NCBI GenBank assembly: GCA_024236235.1
Contig: JACKKV010000007.1
Coordinates: 1-64,000, forward strand
Source: Novosphingobium sp.
GTDB taxonomy: Bacteria > Pseudomonadota > Alphaproteobacteria > Sphingomonadales > Sphingomonadaceae
DNA length: 64,000 bases
Reading direction: 5' to 3'
The notes under the pieces are model-generated. The model had not been told where the DNA came from. It saw only the letters and a list, made by a program, of their open reading frames with translations, and did not search any database. Position numbers and translations under genes: made by a program. This document shows, one piece after another, positions 42,791 through 51,652 of this stretch. Every line of letters begins with the position of its first letter. Position 1 is the stretch's first letter.

Positions 42791-44247
42791 TGTGCCTCCG
42801 GCGCTTCGAAGCGCGTTTCGCTGCTGTCGCTCTCGCCCTTTTCGTCGAGCGAGCGCAGATTGAAAGTGACATGGCCGCTGGCCGTGCCGCGCGGAGCGAT
42901 CACATAGGCGCGCAAATTTTCGACCGCATCGGCAGCGATGGTGCGGCGGATCGTGCTGGCGGCATTCTGATGCGGCATGTCATCGGTCCACATTCTTGCG
43001 CCCGGAATACCCGCGATGGCGATTTCCATCTGGCGCGGACGACTCTCCATGTTGCGCAGCTTGACAGTGTAGCCGTTGCGGACCGATCCGTCACTCATCA
43101 GCATGAAGGGCGGGTTGCGGTCCTGCGCGACGGAAATATCGGTGCGGCTGCGCGTGCCCAGCGCAAACAGCAGGGCCAGACCGATGCCCGCCCAGATCGC
43201 GAAATAGACCATGGTGCGCGGGTGGCGCAGCGTCTGCCAGACGGGAACCGGGGGCTTGCCTGCCGCTTCTGCCTTGCAATCTTCCAGCGTGGCATAGTCG
43301 ATCAGCCCGCGCGGGCGGCCGATGTCCTTCATCACCCGGTCGCAGGCGTCAATGCACAGGGCGCAGGTGATGCAGCCGATCTGCGTTCCTTCGCGGATGT
43401 CGATCCCGGTGGGGCACACGGCCACGCATTGGCCGCAATCGATGCAATCGCCGAACTTGTCCGGTTCCTTTTCCGCCTTCTTGACGCTGCCGCGCGGTTC
43501 GCCGCGCCAGTCCTTGTAAGTCACGATCAGCGATTTTTCGTCCAGCATCGCGGTCTGGATGCGCGGCCATGGGCACATGTAGATGCAGACCTGTTCGCGC
43601 ATGAAACCGCCCAGCCAGAAGGTGGTGAAGGTCAGCACCGCGACGGTGGCATAGGCGACGCCCGCCGCATCACCTGCGAAGAAATCGCGCAACAGGGTGG
43701 GCGCGTCAGCGAAATAGAGAATCCATGCCCCGCCGGTCAGGAAGCTGATGACGAGATAGATCGACCATTTCAGCAGGCGGCGTGTGATCTTGGCCGGTCC
43801 CCATGGTGCCTTGTGCAGGCGGAAGCGGGCATTGCGGTCACCATCAATGAAGCGGTCGATATGCTGGAACAGGTCCGTCCACACCGTCTGCGGGCAGGCA
43901 TAGCCGCACCAGGCGCGGCCGACCACGCTGGTCAGCAGGAACAGCCCGATCCCGGCCATGATGAGCAGGCCCGCCACGAAATAGAATTCATGCGGCCAGA
44001 TTTCGATGCCGAACATGTAGAAACGGCGATGCGCCAGATCGATCAGCACCGCCTGGTCCGGCGCATAGGGTCCGCGATCCCAGCGCAGCCATGGCGTGAC
44101 GTAATAGACCGCCAGCGTGACGACCATGACGAACCATTTGAACCGGCGGAACGGGCCGTCGATCCGCCGGTTGAAGACCGGTTCGCGCTTCGCGTACAGC
44201 ACCGCCTGCGGCGCCTCGGGCGGCTGGATCGGTTCAGGGCTGTTCAT
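42787..44247 (-). CDS. ccoG: Cytochrome c oxidase accessory protein CcoG
   Basis: 486 aa. Five membrane helices and a ferredoxin-like loop with CIDCGQCVAVCPTGID and CITCALCIDACD for two 4Fe-4S clusters; WCGYACPQTVWTD and CIYMCPWPR are also conserved. It ends with an IgG-like FixG domain. CcoG (RdxA/FixG) is a copper reductase supplying Cu(I) for cbb3. ATG 44247 starts MNSPEPIQPPEAP and overlaps ccoP by 14 bp; an upstream ATG at 44346 would sit deep inside ccoP and is rejected. Confidence 0.93.
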   Translation of the reverse strand: MNSPEPIQPPEAPQAVLYAKREPVFNRRIDGPFRRFKWFVMVVTLAVYYVTPWLRWDRGPYAPDQAVLIDLAHRRFYMFGIEIWPHEFYFVAGLLIMAGIGLFLLTSVVGRAWCGYACPQTVWTDLFQHIDRFIDGDRNARFRLHKAPWGPAKITRRLLKWSIYLVISFLTGGAWILYFADAPTLLRDFFAGDAAGVAYATVAVLTFTTFWLGGFMREQVCIYMCPWPRIQTAMLDEKSLIVTYKDWRGEPRGSVKKAEKEPDKFGDCIDCGQCVAVCPTGIDIREGTQIGCITCALCIDACDRVMKDIGRPRGLIDYATLEDCKAEAAGKPPVPVWQTLRHPRTMVYFAIWAGIGLALLFALGTRSRTDISVAQDRNPPFMLMSDGSVRNGYTVKLRNMESRPRQMEIAIAGIPGARMWTDDMPHQNAASTIRRTIAADAVENLRAYVIAPRGTASGHVTFNLRSLDEKGESDSSETRFEAPEAQ

Positions 44248-45154
44248 TGACTTCAGCTGCCGGTTGAGCGGCAGCCTCCACGAAGTCTTCGCCTCCCCCG
44301 AGCGAGTGAACATAAGCAGCCAGCATCTTGATCGTCCCGGCATCAAGCTTTTGGCCCCAGGCGGGCATCACGCCGAAGCGCGAATTGGTAATCGTCTGGG
44401 TGATGTCGGCGCGGCTGCCGCCATAGAGCCAGATCGCATCGGTCAGATCGGGTGCGCCGAATGCACGATTGCCCTTGCCGTCCGGGCCGTGGCAGCTGGC
44501 GCATTGTTCCGCGAAGATCGTAGACCCGCGCTGTGCCGACGGGCCGGTCTGTTCCTGGCCCGAAATGCTGCGCACATGGCTGACCAGATACTGGATCTGC
44601 GTCGAATCGAGAATCCCGTCGCGTCCGAAAGCGGGCATCTGGCTGAAACGGGTCTGATCGTCGCCCGGCTGGCGAATTCCGTGAATCAGCGTGGTTTCGA
44701 TGGATTTCAGATCGCCACCCCACAGCCAGTCATCGTCATTGAGGTTGGGAAAGCCTTTGGACCCGGCTGCGCCAGCGCCGTGGCACTGGACACAATTGAC
44801 CTTGAACGCGGCTCGCCCGCCGGCCACGGCGGTGCGCATCAGCTCAGCATCCCGGGGAAGCTCTTCGACCGGCCTGGCGGCGAGCGCGGCCAGGATCGGA
44901 GCCTTGCGGTCTTCTTCCTTCTTCATTTCGGCGGCCAGTTGGCCGCGGCTGGTCCAGCCCCAGATGCCTTCGGTGCCCTTGTCCAGCAGCGGGATCGCCG
45001 GATAGACGACCACATAGCCGATCGCGAAGGCGATGCAGGCATAGAAGGTCCACAGCCACCAGCGCGGCAGCGGATTGTTCAGTTCTTCGATACCGTCCCA
45101 TTCATGGCCGACGGTTTCGACCCCGGTTTCACTGTCGATGCGCTTATCGGCCAT
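44234..45154 (-). CDS. ccoP: cbb3 oxidase subunit III, di-heme cytochrome c
   Basis: 306 aa. One N-terminal helix (WWLWTFYACIAFAIGYVVVY) and two cytochrome c domains with CVQCH and CASCH. Met ligands lie in QMPAFG and VMPAWG. It passes electrons from cytochrome c to CcoO/CcoN in the periplasm. ATG 45154 has GGACGAG upstream and overlaps ccoQ by 11 bp; the longer frame to 45193 is rejected. Confidence 0.95.
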   Translation of the reverse strand: MADKRIDSETGVETVGHEWDGIEELNNPLPRWWLWTFYACIAFAIGYVVVYPAIPLLDKGTEGIWGWTSRGQLAAEMKKEEDRKAPILAALAARPVEELPRDAELMRTAVAGGRAAFKVNCVQCHGAGAAGSKGFPNLNDDDWLWGGDLKSIETTLIHGIRQPGDDQTRFSQMPAFGRDGILDSTQIQYLVSHVRSISGQEQTGPSAQRGSTIFAEQCASCHGPDGKGNRAFGAPDLTDAIWLYGGSRADITQTITNSRFGVMPAWGQKLDAGTIKMLAAYVHSLGGGEDFVEAAAQPAAEVNEQP

Positions 45155-45317
45155 CGGTCTCGTCCTTGAAAATGCTGCGTGCTGCCTCGTCACTGTGCCG
45201 CTTGGCGCCGGGCCGGAATGGCCACAGGCTAAGCGCCGCGAATATCCCCATCATCGCCAGCAGCCCCCAGCTGTCAGCCAGATGGCGCAGGGTTTCATAT
45301 GTGGAATGGCCGCTCAC
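45144..45317 (-). CDS. ccoQ: cbb3 oxidase subunit CcoQ
   Basis: 57 aa. One helix (DSWGLLAMMGIFAALSLW) followed by FRPGAKRHSDEAARSIFKD, the classic CcoQ tail. It stabilises the CcoNO-CcoP complex. GTG start at 45317 overlaps the ccoO stop (GTGA), and the 3' end overlaps ccoP. It is too short for many gene finders. Confidence 0.9.
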   Translation of the reverse strand: MSGHSTYETLRHLADSWGLLAMMGIFAALSLWPFRPGAKRHSDEAARSIFKDETDGR

Positions 45318-46060
45318 CGGCCGGTCTCCGTCGCCAGATCTTCCTGCGCGGCGGCGCTGTTCACATCGACCAGCGTGCCCAGCATCTGCAGATAGGCGAC
45401 CAGTGCGTCCATCTCGGTCAGGCGGGCAGGCTTGCCGTCATAGTCGCGAATCTGCGCCTTGGGGTAACGCTTGGCCAGATCGCCCGCATCGGCTTCCGGA
45501 TCGGCCTGCGCCAGGAGGTCAGCCCTGGCCTGTTCGATGTCCTTCGCCGTATAGGGCACGCCGACGCGCGAAAGAGCGGTGAGCCTGGCCGCCGGATCGC
45601 CGATAGTGAGATCGGCGTCAGCCAGGAAGCCATATTGCGGCATCACGCTTTCCGGCACGACCGATTGCGGGTTCGCCAGATGCTGGACATGCCATTCGTC
45701 CGAATAGCGGCCGCCCACGCGGGCCAGATCGGGACCGGTGCGCTTCGATCCCCACTGGAAGGGATGATCGTACATCGATTCCGCTGCGAGCGAGTAGTGG
45801 CCATAGCGTTCCACCTCGTCGCGGAAGGGGCGGATCATCTGGCTGTGGCAGACATAGCAGCCTTCGCGGATGTAGATGTCGCGTCCCGCCAGTTCCAGCG
45901 GGGTATAGGGGCGTACCCCGTCCACTTTCTCGATTGTGTTGTCGATCCAGAACAGCGGCGCGATTTCCACGATCCCGCCGATGATCACCGCGACGAAGGC
46001 GAATGCGCCGAGCAGGGTGACGTTGCGTTCCAGCTTCTTGTGCTGTTCGGTAATGCTCAT
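45314..46060 (-). CDS. ccoO: cbb3 oxidase subunit II, mono-heme cytochrome c
   Basis: 248 aa. One N-terminal helix (LLGAFAFVAVIIGGIVEI) then a periplasmic cytochrome c domain with CYVCH. TGPDLARVGGRYSDEWHVQHLANPQSVVPESVMP is the conserved region around the Met ligand. It relays electrons from CcoP to the CcoN binuclear site. It lies 12 bp after ccoN on the same strand. Confidence 0.95.
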   Translation of the reverse strand: MSITEQHKKLERNVTLLGAFAFVAVIIGGIVEIAPLFWIDNTIEKVDGVRPYTPLELAGRDIYIREGCYVCHSQMIRPFRDEVERYGHYSLAAESMYDHPFQWGSKRTGPDLARVGGRYSDEWHVQHLANPQSVVPESVMPQYGFLADADLTIGDPAARLTALSRVGVPYTAKDIEQARADLLAQADPEADAGDLAKRYPKAQIRDYDGKPARLTEMDALVAYLQMLGTLVDVNSAAAQEDLATETGR

Positions 46061-46072
46061 GGCTCTGCCCCC

Positions 46073-47728
46073 TTAATTCGCGGCTGCCGGAACAATCGGG
46101 CGGTCAGCCGCCGGATCGTAAGCTGCCTGGCGCAGCGGTTCTTCGACCCGCTGGCGGCCGGCGATGGTCAGCCAGATGTTGATGACCAGGATCACCGCGC
46201 CGGCCAGGTACAGCAGGCCGCCGAAGGCGCGCAGGATGTACATGGGATGCAGTGCCGCCACCGTATCGGCAAAGCTGTTCACCAGATAGCCGTCTGCGCC
46301 GTATTCGCGCCACATCAGGCCCTGAGTGATCCCGGCGACCCACATGCTGGCGGCGTAGAAGACGATGCCAGCCGTCGCCAGCCAGAAGTGCCAGTTCACC
46401 ATCCGCAGCGAATAGAGCCGTTCGCGGTTCCACAGGCGCGGGGTGAGGAAGTAGAGCACCGAGAAGGTGATCATCCCGTTCCAGCCCAGCGCGCCCGAAT
46501 GGACGTGGCCAATGGTCCAGTCAGTATAGTGCGAGAGGCTGTTGACGCTCTTGATCGACATCAGCGGGCCTTCGAAAGTGCTCATGCCATAGAAGGCGAG
46601 GCTGATCACCATCATGCGGATGATCGGATCAGTGCGCACCTTGTCCCAGGCACCGTTCAGCGTCATCAGCCCGTTGATCATGCCGCCCCAGCTGGGCATC
46701 CACAGCATCACCGAGAAGACCATGCCCAGCGTCTGCGCCCAGTCGGGCAGCGCGGTGTAGTGCAGGTGATGCGGCCCCGCCCAGATATAGAGGAAGATGA
46801 GCGCCCAGAAGTGGATGATTGACAGGCGATAGGAAAAGATCGGCCGTTCCGCCTGCTTGGGCACGAAGTAGTACATCATGGCGAGGAAGCCTGCGGTCAG
46901 GAAGAAACCGACTGCATTATGGCCATACCACCACTGCACCAGCGCGCTCTGCACCCCGGCGAAGACCGAATAGCTTTTCGATCCGAGCAGGCTGACGGGC
47001 AGGTCGAGATTATTGACCACATGCAGCATCGCCACGGTGATGATGAAGGACAGGTAGAACCAGTTCGCCACATAGATGTGAGGTTCCTTGCGCTTCAGGA
47101 TCGTGCCGACGAACACCGCCAGATAGGCGACCCAGACAATCGTCAGCCACCAGTCCACATACCATTCGGGTTCAGCATATTCCTTGGACTGGGTAATGCC
47201 CATCAGATATCCGGTGGCGGCGAGGACGATAAACAGCTGGTAGCCCCAGAACACGAAGCGGGCGAGGCCGGGCAGCGCCAGGCGTGCGCGGCAGGTGCGC
47301 TGCACGACATAGAATGAACTGGCGATCAGCGCATTGCCGCCGAAGGCGAAGATCACCGCGCTGGTGTGCAGCGGGCGCAGCCGCCCGAAATTGAGGTAGG
47401 GTTCGAAATTAAGAACCGGAAAGGCAAGCTGCAGGGCGATGTAAAGCCCGGCTGCAAAGCCCGCCATGCCCCAGAACACCGTGGCGATCACGCCCCAGCG
47501 CACCGGGTCATCATCATAGCGGCCCGGATCGGCCGGTGTCCTGATGATGCCGCGGGCGATCGCCCCGTAATCGGCACGGCTGATCGTGACCCACAGCCCG
47601 ATCAGCGCCGCGATGGCGATGATCGACATATGGACGGCGAAGCCGCTGTCCTGTGCCGCAGCGACCGCAATAACGGCCAGAAGCAGGGCTGCGAACCAAG
47701 CCGCCGCGCGCGAAAGTACCAGTTCCAT
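46073..47728 (-). CDS. ccoN: cbb3 oxidase catalytic subunit I
   Basis: 551 aa, 12 or more membrane helices. Conserved His ligands lie in LHTSAVIFAFGGNAL, VQWWYGHNAVGFFLT (CuB/heme b region), WAGPHHLHYTALPDW and DWTIGHVHSGALGWNG. It reduces O2 to water with high affinity and pumps protons. It is the first gene of the leftward ccoNOQP-GHIS-hemN run, behind an FNR box at 47792-47805. Confidence 0.96.
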   Translation of the reverse strand: MELVLSRAAAWFAALLLAVIAVAAAQDSGFAVHMSIIAIAALIGLWVTISRADYGAIARGIIRTPADPGRYDDDPVRWGVIATVFWGMAGFAAGLYIALQLAFPVLNFEPYLNFGRLRPLHTSAVIFAFGGNALIASSFYVVQRTCRARLALPGLARFVFWGYQLFIVLAATGYLMGITQSKEYAEPEWYVDWWLTIVWVAYLAVFVGTILKRKEPHIYVANWFYLSFIITVAMLHVVNNLDLPVSLLGSKSYSVFAGVQSALVQWWYGHNAVGFFLTAGFLAMMYYFVPKQAERPIFSYRLSIIHFWALIFLYIWAGPHHLHYTALPDWAQTLGMVFSVMLWMPSWGGMINGLMTLNGAWDKVRTDPIIRMMVISLAFYGMSTFEGPLMSIKSVNSLSHYTDWTIGHVHSGALGWNGMITFSVLYFLTPRLWNRERLYSLRMVNWHFWLATAGIVFYAASMWVAGITQGLMWREYGADGYLVNSFADTVAALHPMYILRAFGGLLYLAGAVILVINIWLTIAGRQRVEEPLRQAAYDPAADRPIVPAAAN

Positions 47729-47791
47729 GTCTTGAGCCTTCCCGTCGGATGAGACGTATTTGCTTAACTAGCTGAATGCTGTGGCGCAACA

Positions 47792-47805
47792 TTGATCAGG
47801 GTCAA
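47792..47805. promoter_or_regulatory. FNR box between ccoN and ompW
   Basis: TTGAT-CAGG-GTCAA matches TTGAT-N4-ATCAA with one mismatch. It lies 64 bp upstream of the ccoN start, where FNR-type activation would place it, in the divergent gap to ompW. FnrL is encoded 0.9 kb away. Confidence 0.7.
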
Positions 47806-47813
47806 TTATTGCG

Positions 47814-47827
47814 TTGCGGCAAATCAA
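47814..47827. promoter_or_regulatory. Second, weaker FNR-like box before ompW
   Basis: TTGCG-GCAA-ATCAA has one perfect half-site and three of five in the other. It is 22 bp from the first box and 93 bp upstream of the chosen ompW start, so it may serve the rightward gene. Confidence 0.4.
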
Positions 47828-47919
47828 TGTATGCTGACGAAAAAACCGCCATTCGGGCGCTTGGCATCGTGGAAATCCGGGCTGCACGGGGCAGCCGACG
47901 CGATGTGGGAATGTATAAT

Positions 47920-48609
47920 ATGCGTATGATGACCGCTGCAGCGGCCCTGATGGCCGCCTTGAGTTTTTCCCATGCTGCCGAGGCTGCGGAAGCCGGCAAG
48001 TGGCAGGTCAAGCTGCTCGGCACCGCTGTTCTGCCCGATGGCGAAATTGACAAGATCAAATATGCCGACCCGGCAGTTGCCGCCGCACTTGCCCCGCTGG
48101 ACGTGCAGACCAAGGCCAATGACAACGTCGTGCCGACGGTGGCGATCGAATATTTCTTCACGCCCAATGTGTCGCTCGAAACGATCTGCTGCGTCACGCA
48201 ACATGACGTTGACGGCACGCGCGACATCGCGGGGGTGGAAATGGTGTCCGACGCCAAGATCATTCCGGCCACTTTCACGCTGAAATATCACTTCAACGCG
48301 GGCGGTATCAAACCCTACATCGGCGCGGGTCCGACCTATTTCATCTTCATCGATGAAAAGCCGGGCGCAGGTTCCGTGGCGGTGCTGGGCGCGGCCAAGC
48401 AGAAGATGCAGGATTCGCTCGGCGTTGCATTGCAGGCGGGCGTTGATGTTCCGATCAATGACTCGGGCATGGCGATCAGCCTCGATGCCAAGAAATATTT
48501 CCTCAGCGCCGATGCCAAGTGGTACGATGCTGCGGGCACGAAACTGCTCGAAACGAAGCACAACATCGATCCCTGGGTGCTCAGCGCAGGTCTCGCGTTC
48601 CGCTTCTGA
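47920..48609 (+). CDS. ompW: OmpW family outer membrane beta-barrel protein
   Basis: 229 aa. Signal peptide to about residue 22 (cleavage after AEA), then KWQVKLLGTAVLPDGEIDKI and eight amphipathic strands ending in the aromatic F (LSAGLAFRF), required for barrel assembly. OmpW barrels pass small hydrophobic compounds and are often oxygen- or FNR-regulated, which fits the FNR boxes in the divergent promoter shared with ccoN. ATG 47920 has GTGGGA ten bases upstream; 47911 is an alternative. A terminator follows at 48632. Confidence 0.9.
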   Translation: MRMMTAAAALMAALSFSHAAEAAEAGKWQVKLLGTAVLPDGEIDKIKYADPAVAAALAPLDVQTKANDNVVPTVAIEYFFTPNVSLETICCVTQHDVDGTRDIAGVEMVSDAKIIPATFTLKYHFNAGGIKPYIGAGPTYFIFIDEKPGAGSVAVLGAAKQKMQDSLGVALQAGVDVPINDSGMAISLDAKKYFLSADAKWYDAAGTKLLETKHNIDPWVLSAGLAFRF

Positions 48610-48631
48610 GGATATCAGGCTTCAGGCAGAG

Positions 48632-48667
48632 CCCCCGGTCCGCAAAACGGGTCGGGGGTTTCGTTTC
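48632..48667 (+). terminator. Terminator after ompW
   Basis: CCCCCGGTCCG and CGGGTCGGGGG form an 11-nt imperfect stem around CAAAA, followed by TTTCGTTT. It lies 22 bp past the ompW stop and abuts the convergent fnrL stop at 48666, so it may serve both strands in part. Confidence 0.75.
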
Positions 48668-49364
48668 AGCCTGCGCTGTCTTCCAGCGCCAGCCGGTCAA
48701 GGATGCGGACCGCGCGGCGCGAGGGCAGGTCGATAATGCCGTCATGCTTGAGTTTGGTCAGCTGGCGGCTGACCGTTTCGATCGTCAGTCCCAGCACGTC
48801 AGCGATCTGCTGGCGGCTGAAGGGCAGTTCGAATTCGACCTGGGCGCCGTCATCGGCAGCTGCGCAGCCCGGTTCGATCAGCCGTTCCGACATTTCCAGC
48901 AGGAAAGTGGCGATCCGTTCGCCCGCGCTCTTGCGGCCCAGCAGCAGCATCCAGCGCCGGGTGCGGTCCAGCTCACTCAGCGTGCGTTGCAGCAGCTTGT
49001 GCTCAAGCTGCGGATGGTCATGCGCGAAGGCATCGAAATCGGTGCGTGCGAATACGCAGACCGTCGCCTCGGTCAGCGCGGTCACGCTGTGCGAAGTCTG
49101 CCCGCCAAAGGGGCGGCCAATGAAATCCGAAGGATAGACCACGCCCACGATCTGTTCGCGCCCGTCAGCCGTGCCGGTGGACAGTTTCAGCACACCTTCG
49201 ATGACATTGGCGACAAGGACCGAATCCTCGCCTTCCCACAGCAGCGATTGCCCCGGTTCCAGCACGCGGCGCCGGCCAATGCCGTTGAGCGCCTGGATTT
49301 CGTTGGAATCCAGTGCGGCACAGATGGCGCGGTTGCGCACAACGCAGCTGTCACAATAGCTCAT
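48666..49364 (-). CDS. fnrL: FnrL-type oxygen-sensing regulator
   Basis: 232 aa Crp/Fnr protein. N-terminal Cys4, Cys7 and Cys15 (MSYCDSCVVRNRAIC) with Cys103 in the effector domain can hold the 4Fe-4S cluster that falls apart in air. The C-terminal HTH LPFSRQQIADVLGLTIETVSRQLTKLK has the E-x-x-SR pattern that reads TTGAT. It therefore fits the FNR boxes before ccoN and hemN and should activate them at low oxygen. Cys spacing supports FnrL rather than FixK. It is convergent with ompW. Confidence 0.9.
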   Translation of the reverse strand: MSYCDSCVVRNRAICAALDSNEIQALNGIGRRRVLEPGQSLLWEGEDSVLVANVIEGVLKLSTGTADGREQIVGVVYPSDFIGRPFGGQTSHSVTALTEATVCVFARTDFDAFAHDHPQLEHKLLQRTLSELDRTRRWMLLLGRKSAGERIATFLLEMSERLIEPGCAAADDGAQVEFELPFSRQQIADVLGLTIETVSRQLTKLKHDGIIDLPSRRAVRILDRLALEDSAG

Positions 49365-49435
49365 TCCCGCCGATTAACAGGACCGATCATTTCCAGCAAT
49401 GGCAATCGCGGCGCGCACAGGCTATTCGACCGGCG

Positions 49436-49924
49436 ATGAATCGGCTCAGCCTGCCTCCCGTCCTGTTTGTCTGCCTCGGCAATATCTGCCGGTCGCCGCT
49501 GGCCGAAGCCGCTTACCGCCATGCGCTGGCCGGGGCAGGGCTGGCGGGACAGGCGGATTCCGCTGGCACCGGGGACTGGCATGTCGGCCACCCGCCCGAT
49601 CCGCGCGCCATTGCGGTGGCGGCCGGCTCGGGCATTGATATTTCACACTATCGTGCGCGTCAGGTAAGTGCTGAGGATTTCCATCGTTTCGGCCATATCG
49701 TGGCGCTCGACCGGAACAACCTTGGCGATCTGGCGCGGATCGCGCCTGCCGGGGCGACGGCGCGCCTCTCGCTGCTGCTGGACTGGGCGCCGGGGCGCGA
49801 AGGGCACGGAGTGGCCGATCCCTATTACGGGGATGAAGAGGGATTTGCCGTGACCTGGCAGGAGGTCGGCATGGGCGCACGCGGCTTGTTGAGCGCGCTG
49901 ACCGCGCAAGGGGGGCATTCATGA
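49436..49924 (+). CDS. Low-molecular-weight protein-tyrosine phosphatase
   Basis: 162 aa. The P-loop CLGNICRS starts at Cys13 (C-x5-R-S) and the general acid lies in DPYYGD near the C-terminus. It hydrolyses phosphotyrosine on proteins in the cytosol. ATG 49436 fits the family start; the frame is open to 49313 but that part is not conserved-looking. It overlaps the 2Fe-2S gene by four bases (ATGA at 49921), a link with no obvious function. Confidence 0.92.
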   Translation: MNRLSLPPVLFVCLGNICRSPLAEAAYRHALAGAGLAGQADSAGTGDWHVGHPPDPRAIAVAAGSGIDISHYRARQVSAEDFHRFGHIVALDRNNLGDLARIAPAGATARLSLLLDWAPGREGHGVADPYYGDEEGFAVTWQEVGMGARGLLSALTAQGGHS

Positions 49925-50478
49925 CCGCAATGACCGTCAACGGCCGCCCGGTGCGCTTTGCCATGGCGCCCGACACGCCGTTGTTGTGGGCGCTGCGCGA
50001 TGCGGCCAATCTCACCGGGACAAAATATGGTTGTGGCACGGGCGATTGCGGTTCCTGCATGGTGATCGTGGATGGGGAGGCGCTGCGTTCCTGCCTCATC
50101 ACCATTGCCGAGGCGGAAGGCCGCTTCATTACCACGATCGAAGGGCTGTCGCGCGACCGGTCGCACCCGGTGCAGCAGGCGCTGGTGGCCGAACAGGCGA
50201 TCCAGTGCGGTTTCTGCACCCCCGGGATCGTGATGAGCGCGGCGGCACTGCTGGCGCGCAACAGCGATCCCGGTGCAGCCGACATCAAGGCCGATATCAC
50301 CAATCTGTGCCGCTGTGGGGTCTATCCCCGGTTGGTGGAAGCGATCCAGCGTGCCGGGCGGGTGATGCGCCGCACCGAAACCATCAGTGCCGCGCCCGCG
50401 CCGGGCATCACCCGGGAAGATGCGGCCCGGGCCGTACCCGCCATGGAAATCCCGCCGCGCGCGGGCGATGATGAATAG
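49921..50478 (+). CDS. (2Fe-2S)-binding small subunit of a molybdenum hydroxylase
   Basis: 185 aa. A plant-type ferredoxin cluster is bound by Cys38, Cys43, Cys46 and Cys58 (KYGCGTGDCGSCMV..SC). A second cluster uses QCGFC and CRCG in an all-helical domain. This is the IorA/CoxS-like small subunit of isoquinoline- or aldehyde-oxidoreductases. The molybdopterin large subunit that must partner with it is not adjacent: arsC follows. So it is an orphan, or its partner is elsewhere. A 30-residue Pro/Ala/Arg-rich tail is unusual. The start overlaps the phosphatase stop. Confidence 0.85.
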   Translation: MTAMTVNGRPVRFAMAPDTPLLWALRDAANLTGTKYGCGTGDCGSCMVIVDGEALRSCLITIAEAEGRFITTIEGLSRDRSHPVQQALVAEQAIQCGFCTPGIVMSAAALLARNSDPGAADIKADITNLCRCGVYPRLVEAIQRAGRVMRRTETISAAPAPGITREDAARAVPAMEIPPRAGDDE

Positions 50479-50498
50479 GCAGCAAAGGGAGCATCACC

Positions 50499-50843
50499 AT
50501 GAAAGCCACGATCTGGCATAACCCCAAATGCAGCAAGTCGCGCCAGACGCTTGCCCTGCTGGAAGCTGCGCCCGGCGTGGAGGTCGAGGTGGTTGAATAT
50601 CTCAAGCACCCGCCCAGCGCGCAAAAGCTGGCCCAGCTCTATCACGATGCGGGGATGCCGGCGCGCGACGGGCTGCGCCTGTCTGGCACGGATGCCCGGG
50701 AACGCGGCCTGACCGGGGCGGATGACGCCACCGTCACCGCCGCCATGGCTGCAGAGCCGGGGCTGATCGAACGCCCGCTGGTGGAGACGGCCAGGGGCGT
50801 GCGCCTGTGCCGTCCGCCCGAGCTTGTGCAGCAGATATTGTGA
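50499..50843 (+). CDS. arsC: Arsenate reductase, glutaredoxin-linked ArsC/Spx family
   Basis: 114 aa. HNPKCSKSRQTLALLE puts the catalytic Cys at residue 11; EVVEYLKHPPSAQKLAQLYHDAG and LIERPLVETARGVRLCRPPE match the ArsC fold with the RP motif. It reduces arsenate to arsenite with glutathione/glutaredoxin. It lies 20 bp after the 2Fe-2S gene. There is no arsB or arsR nearby, so a housekeeping or Spx-like role is possible. Confidence 0.88.
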   Translation: MKATIWHNPKCSKSRQTLALLEAAPGVEVEVVEYLKHPPSAQKLAQLYHDAGMPARDGLRLSGTDARERGLTGADDATVTAAMAAEPGLIERPLVETARGVRLCRPPELVQQIL

Positions 50844-50996
50844 TGCGTTTCTCCGCGCGCCTGCAGCATGGATTGGCATGAATTGCGGGCGTGGATCAGG
50901 CGTTTGGCTTGCATTGGGGCGGCGAATTTGCCAACCCGTCAGCCATGTAATGGCCCGCCCGGCGCGGGGAGCTGATTGGAAGGGTCCTTCCCGACG

Positions 50997-51632
50997 ATGA
51001 CTGGTTCTGAATTGACGCGCGAGCGCGGGCTTGTCCGCATGGCGCGCCGCCTGCACCGCAAGCTTGGCCCATGGGGCGTGTTTTTCGAAGGTTTCGTGAA
51101 GCACCCGGTGATGGTCGGCTCGATCATTCCATCCTCGCGCTTCACCATCGCCAAGATGCTGGCCCCGGTAAACTGGGACGAATGCAAGCTGTTCGTGGAA
51201 TATGGGCCGGGCGTCGGCACCTTCTGCCGTCCGGTGCTGGAACGGCTGCGGCGCGATGCCCAGTTGATCGTGATTGATACGAACCCGCTCTATATCGACT
51301 ATCTCAAGCGCACGATCCGCGACAGCCGGTTTTCGGCGGTGCTGGGTTCGGCTGCGGATGTGGAGGAAATCGTGCGCGCGCATGGCCACGATCATGCCGA
51401 TTACGTCCTGTCGGGCCTGCCCTTTTCCACCCTGCCGGACGGCATCGGCCCGGCCATCGCTGCGGCCACGCATCGCGTACTGCGTCCGGGCGGGGCTTTT
51501 CTCGTCTATCAGTTTTCAGCCAGGGCGCGCGATTTCATGGTCCGCCATTTCAAGCGGATCGACAATGGCTTCGAATGGCTGAACATCCTGCCCTGCCAGC
51601 TTTACTGGGGCTGGAAGGATGCGGACGACTGA
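50997..51632 (+). CDS. Class I SAM-dependent methyltransferase, phospholipid N-methyltransferase-like
   Basis: 211 aa. The SAM-binding motif I is FVEYGPGVGTFCRPVLERL, followed by LIVIDTNPLYIDYL, and DYVLSGLPFSTLPDGIGPAIAAATHRVLRPGGAFLVYQFS holds motif IV and post-motifs. The N-terminal FFEGFVKHPVMVGSIIPSSR segment is shared with PmtA-type and KsgA-like enzymes. It may methylate phosphatidylethanolamine at the membrane face, but lipid substrate is an inference. ATG 50997 has GGAAGGG 12 bases upstream; TTG 50976 is an alternative. It is convergent with the membrane protein gene. Confidence 0.8.
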   Translation: MTGSELTRERGLVRMARRLHRKLGPWGVFFEGFVKHPVMVGSIIPSSRFTIAKMLAPVNWDECKLFVEYGPGVGTFCRPVLERLRRDAQLIVIDTNPLYIDYLKRTIRDSRFSAVLGSAADVEEIVRAHGHDHADYVLSGLPFSTLPDGIGPAIAAATHRVLRPGGAFLVYQFSARARDFMVRHFKRIDNGFEWLNILPCQLYWGWKDADD

Positions 51633-51652
51633 GGCCCGTCTGCGTCAGCCGC

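Noticed and set aside
45299..46822. Plus-strand open frame opposite ccoO/ccoN
   Set aside because: Shadow of the cbb3 genes on the other strand.
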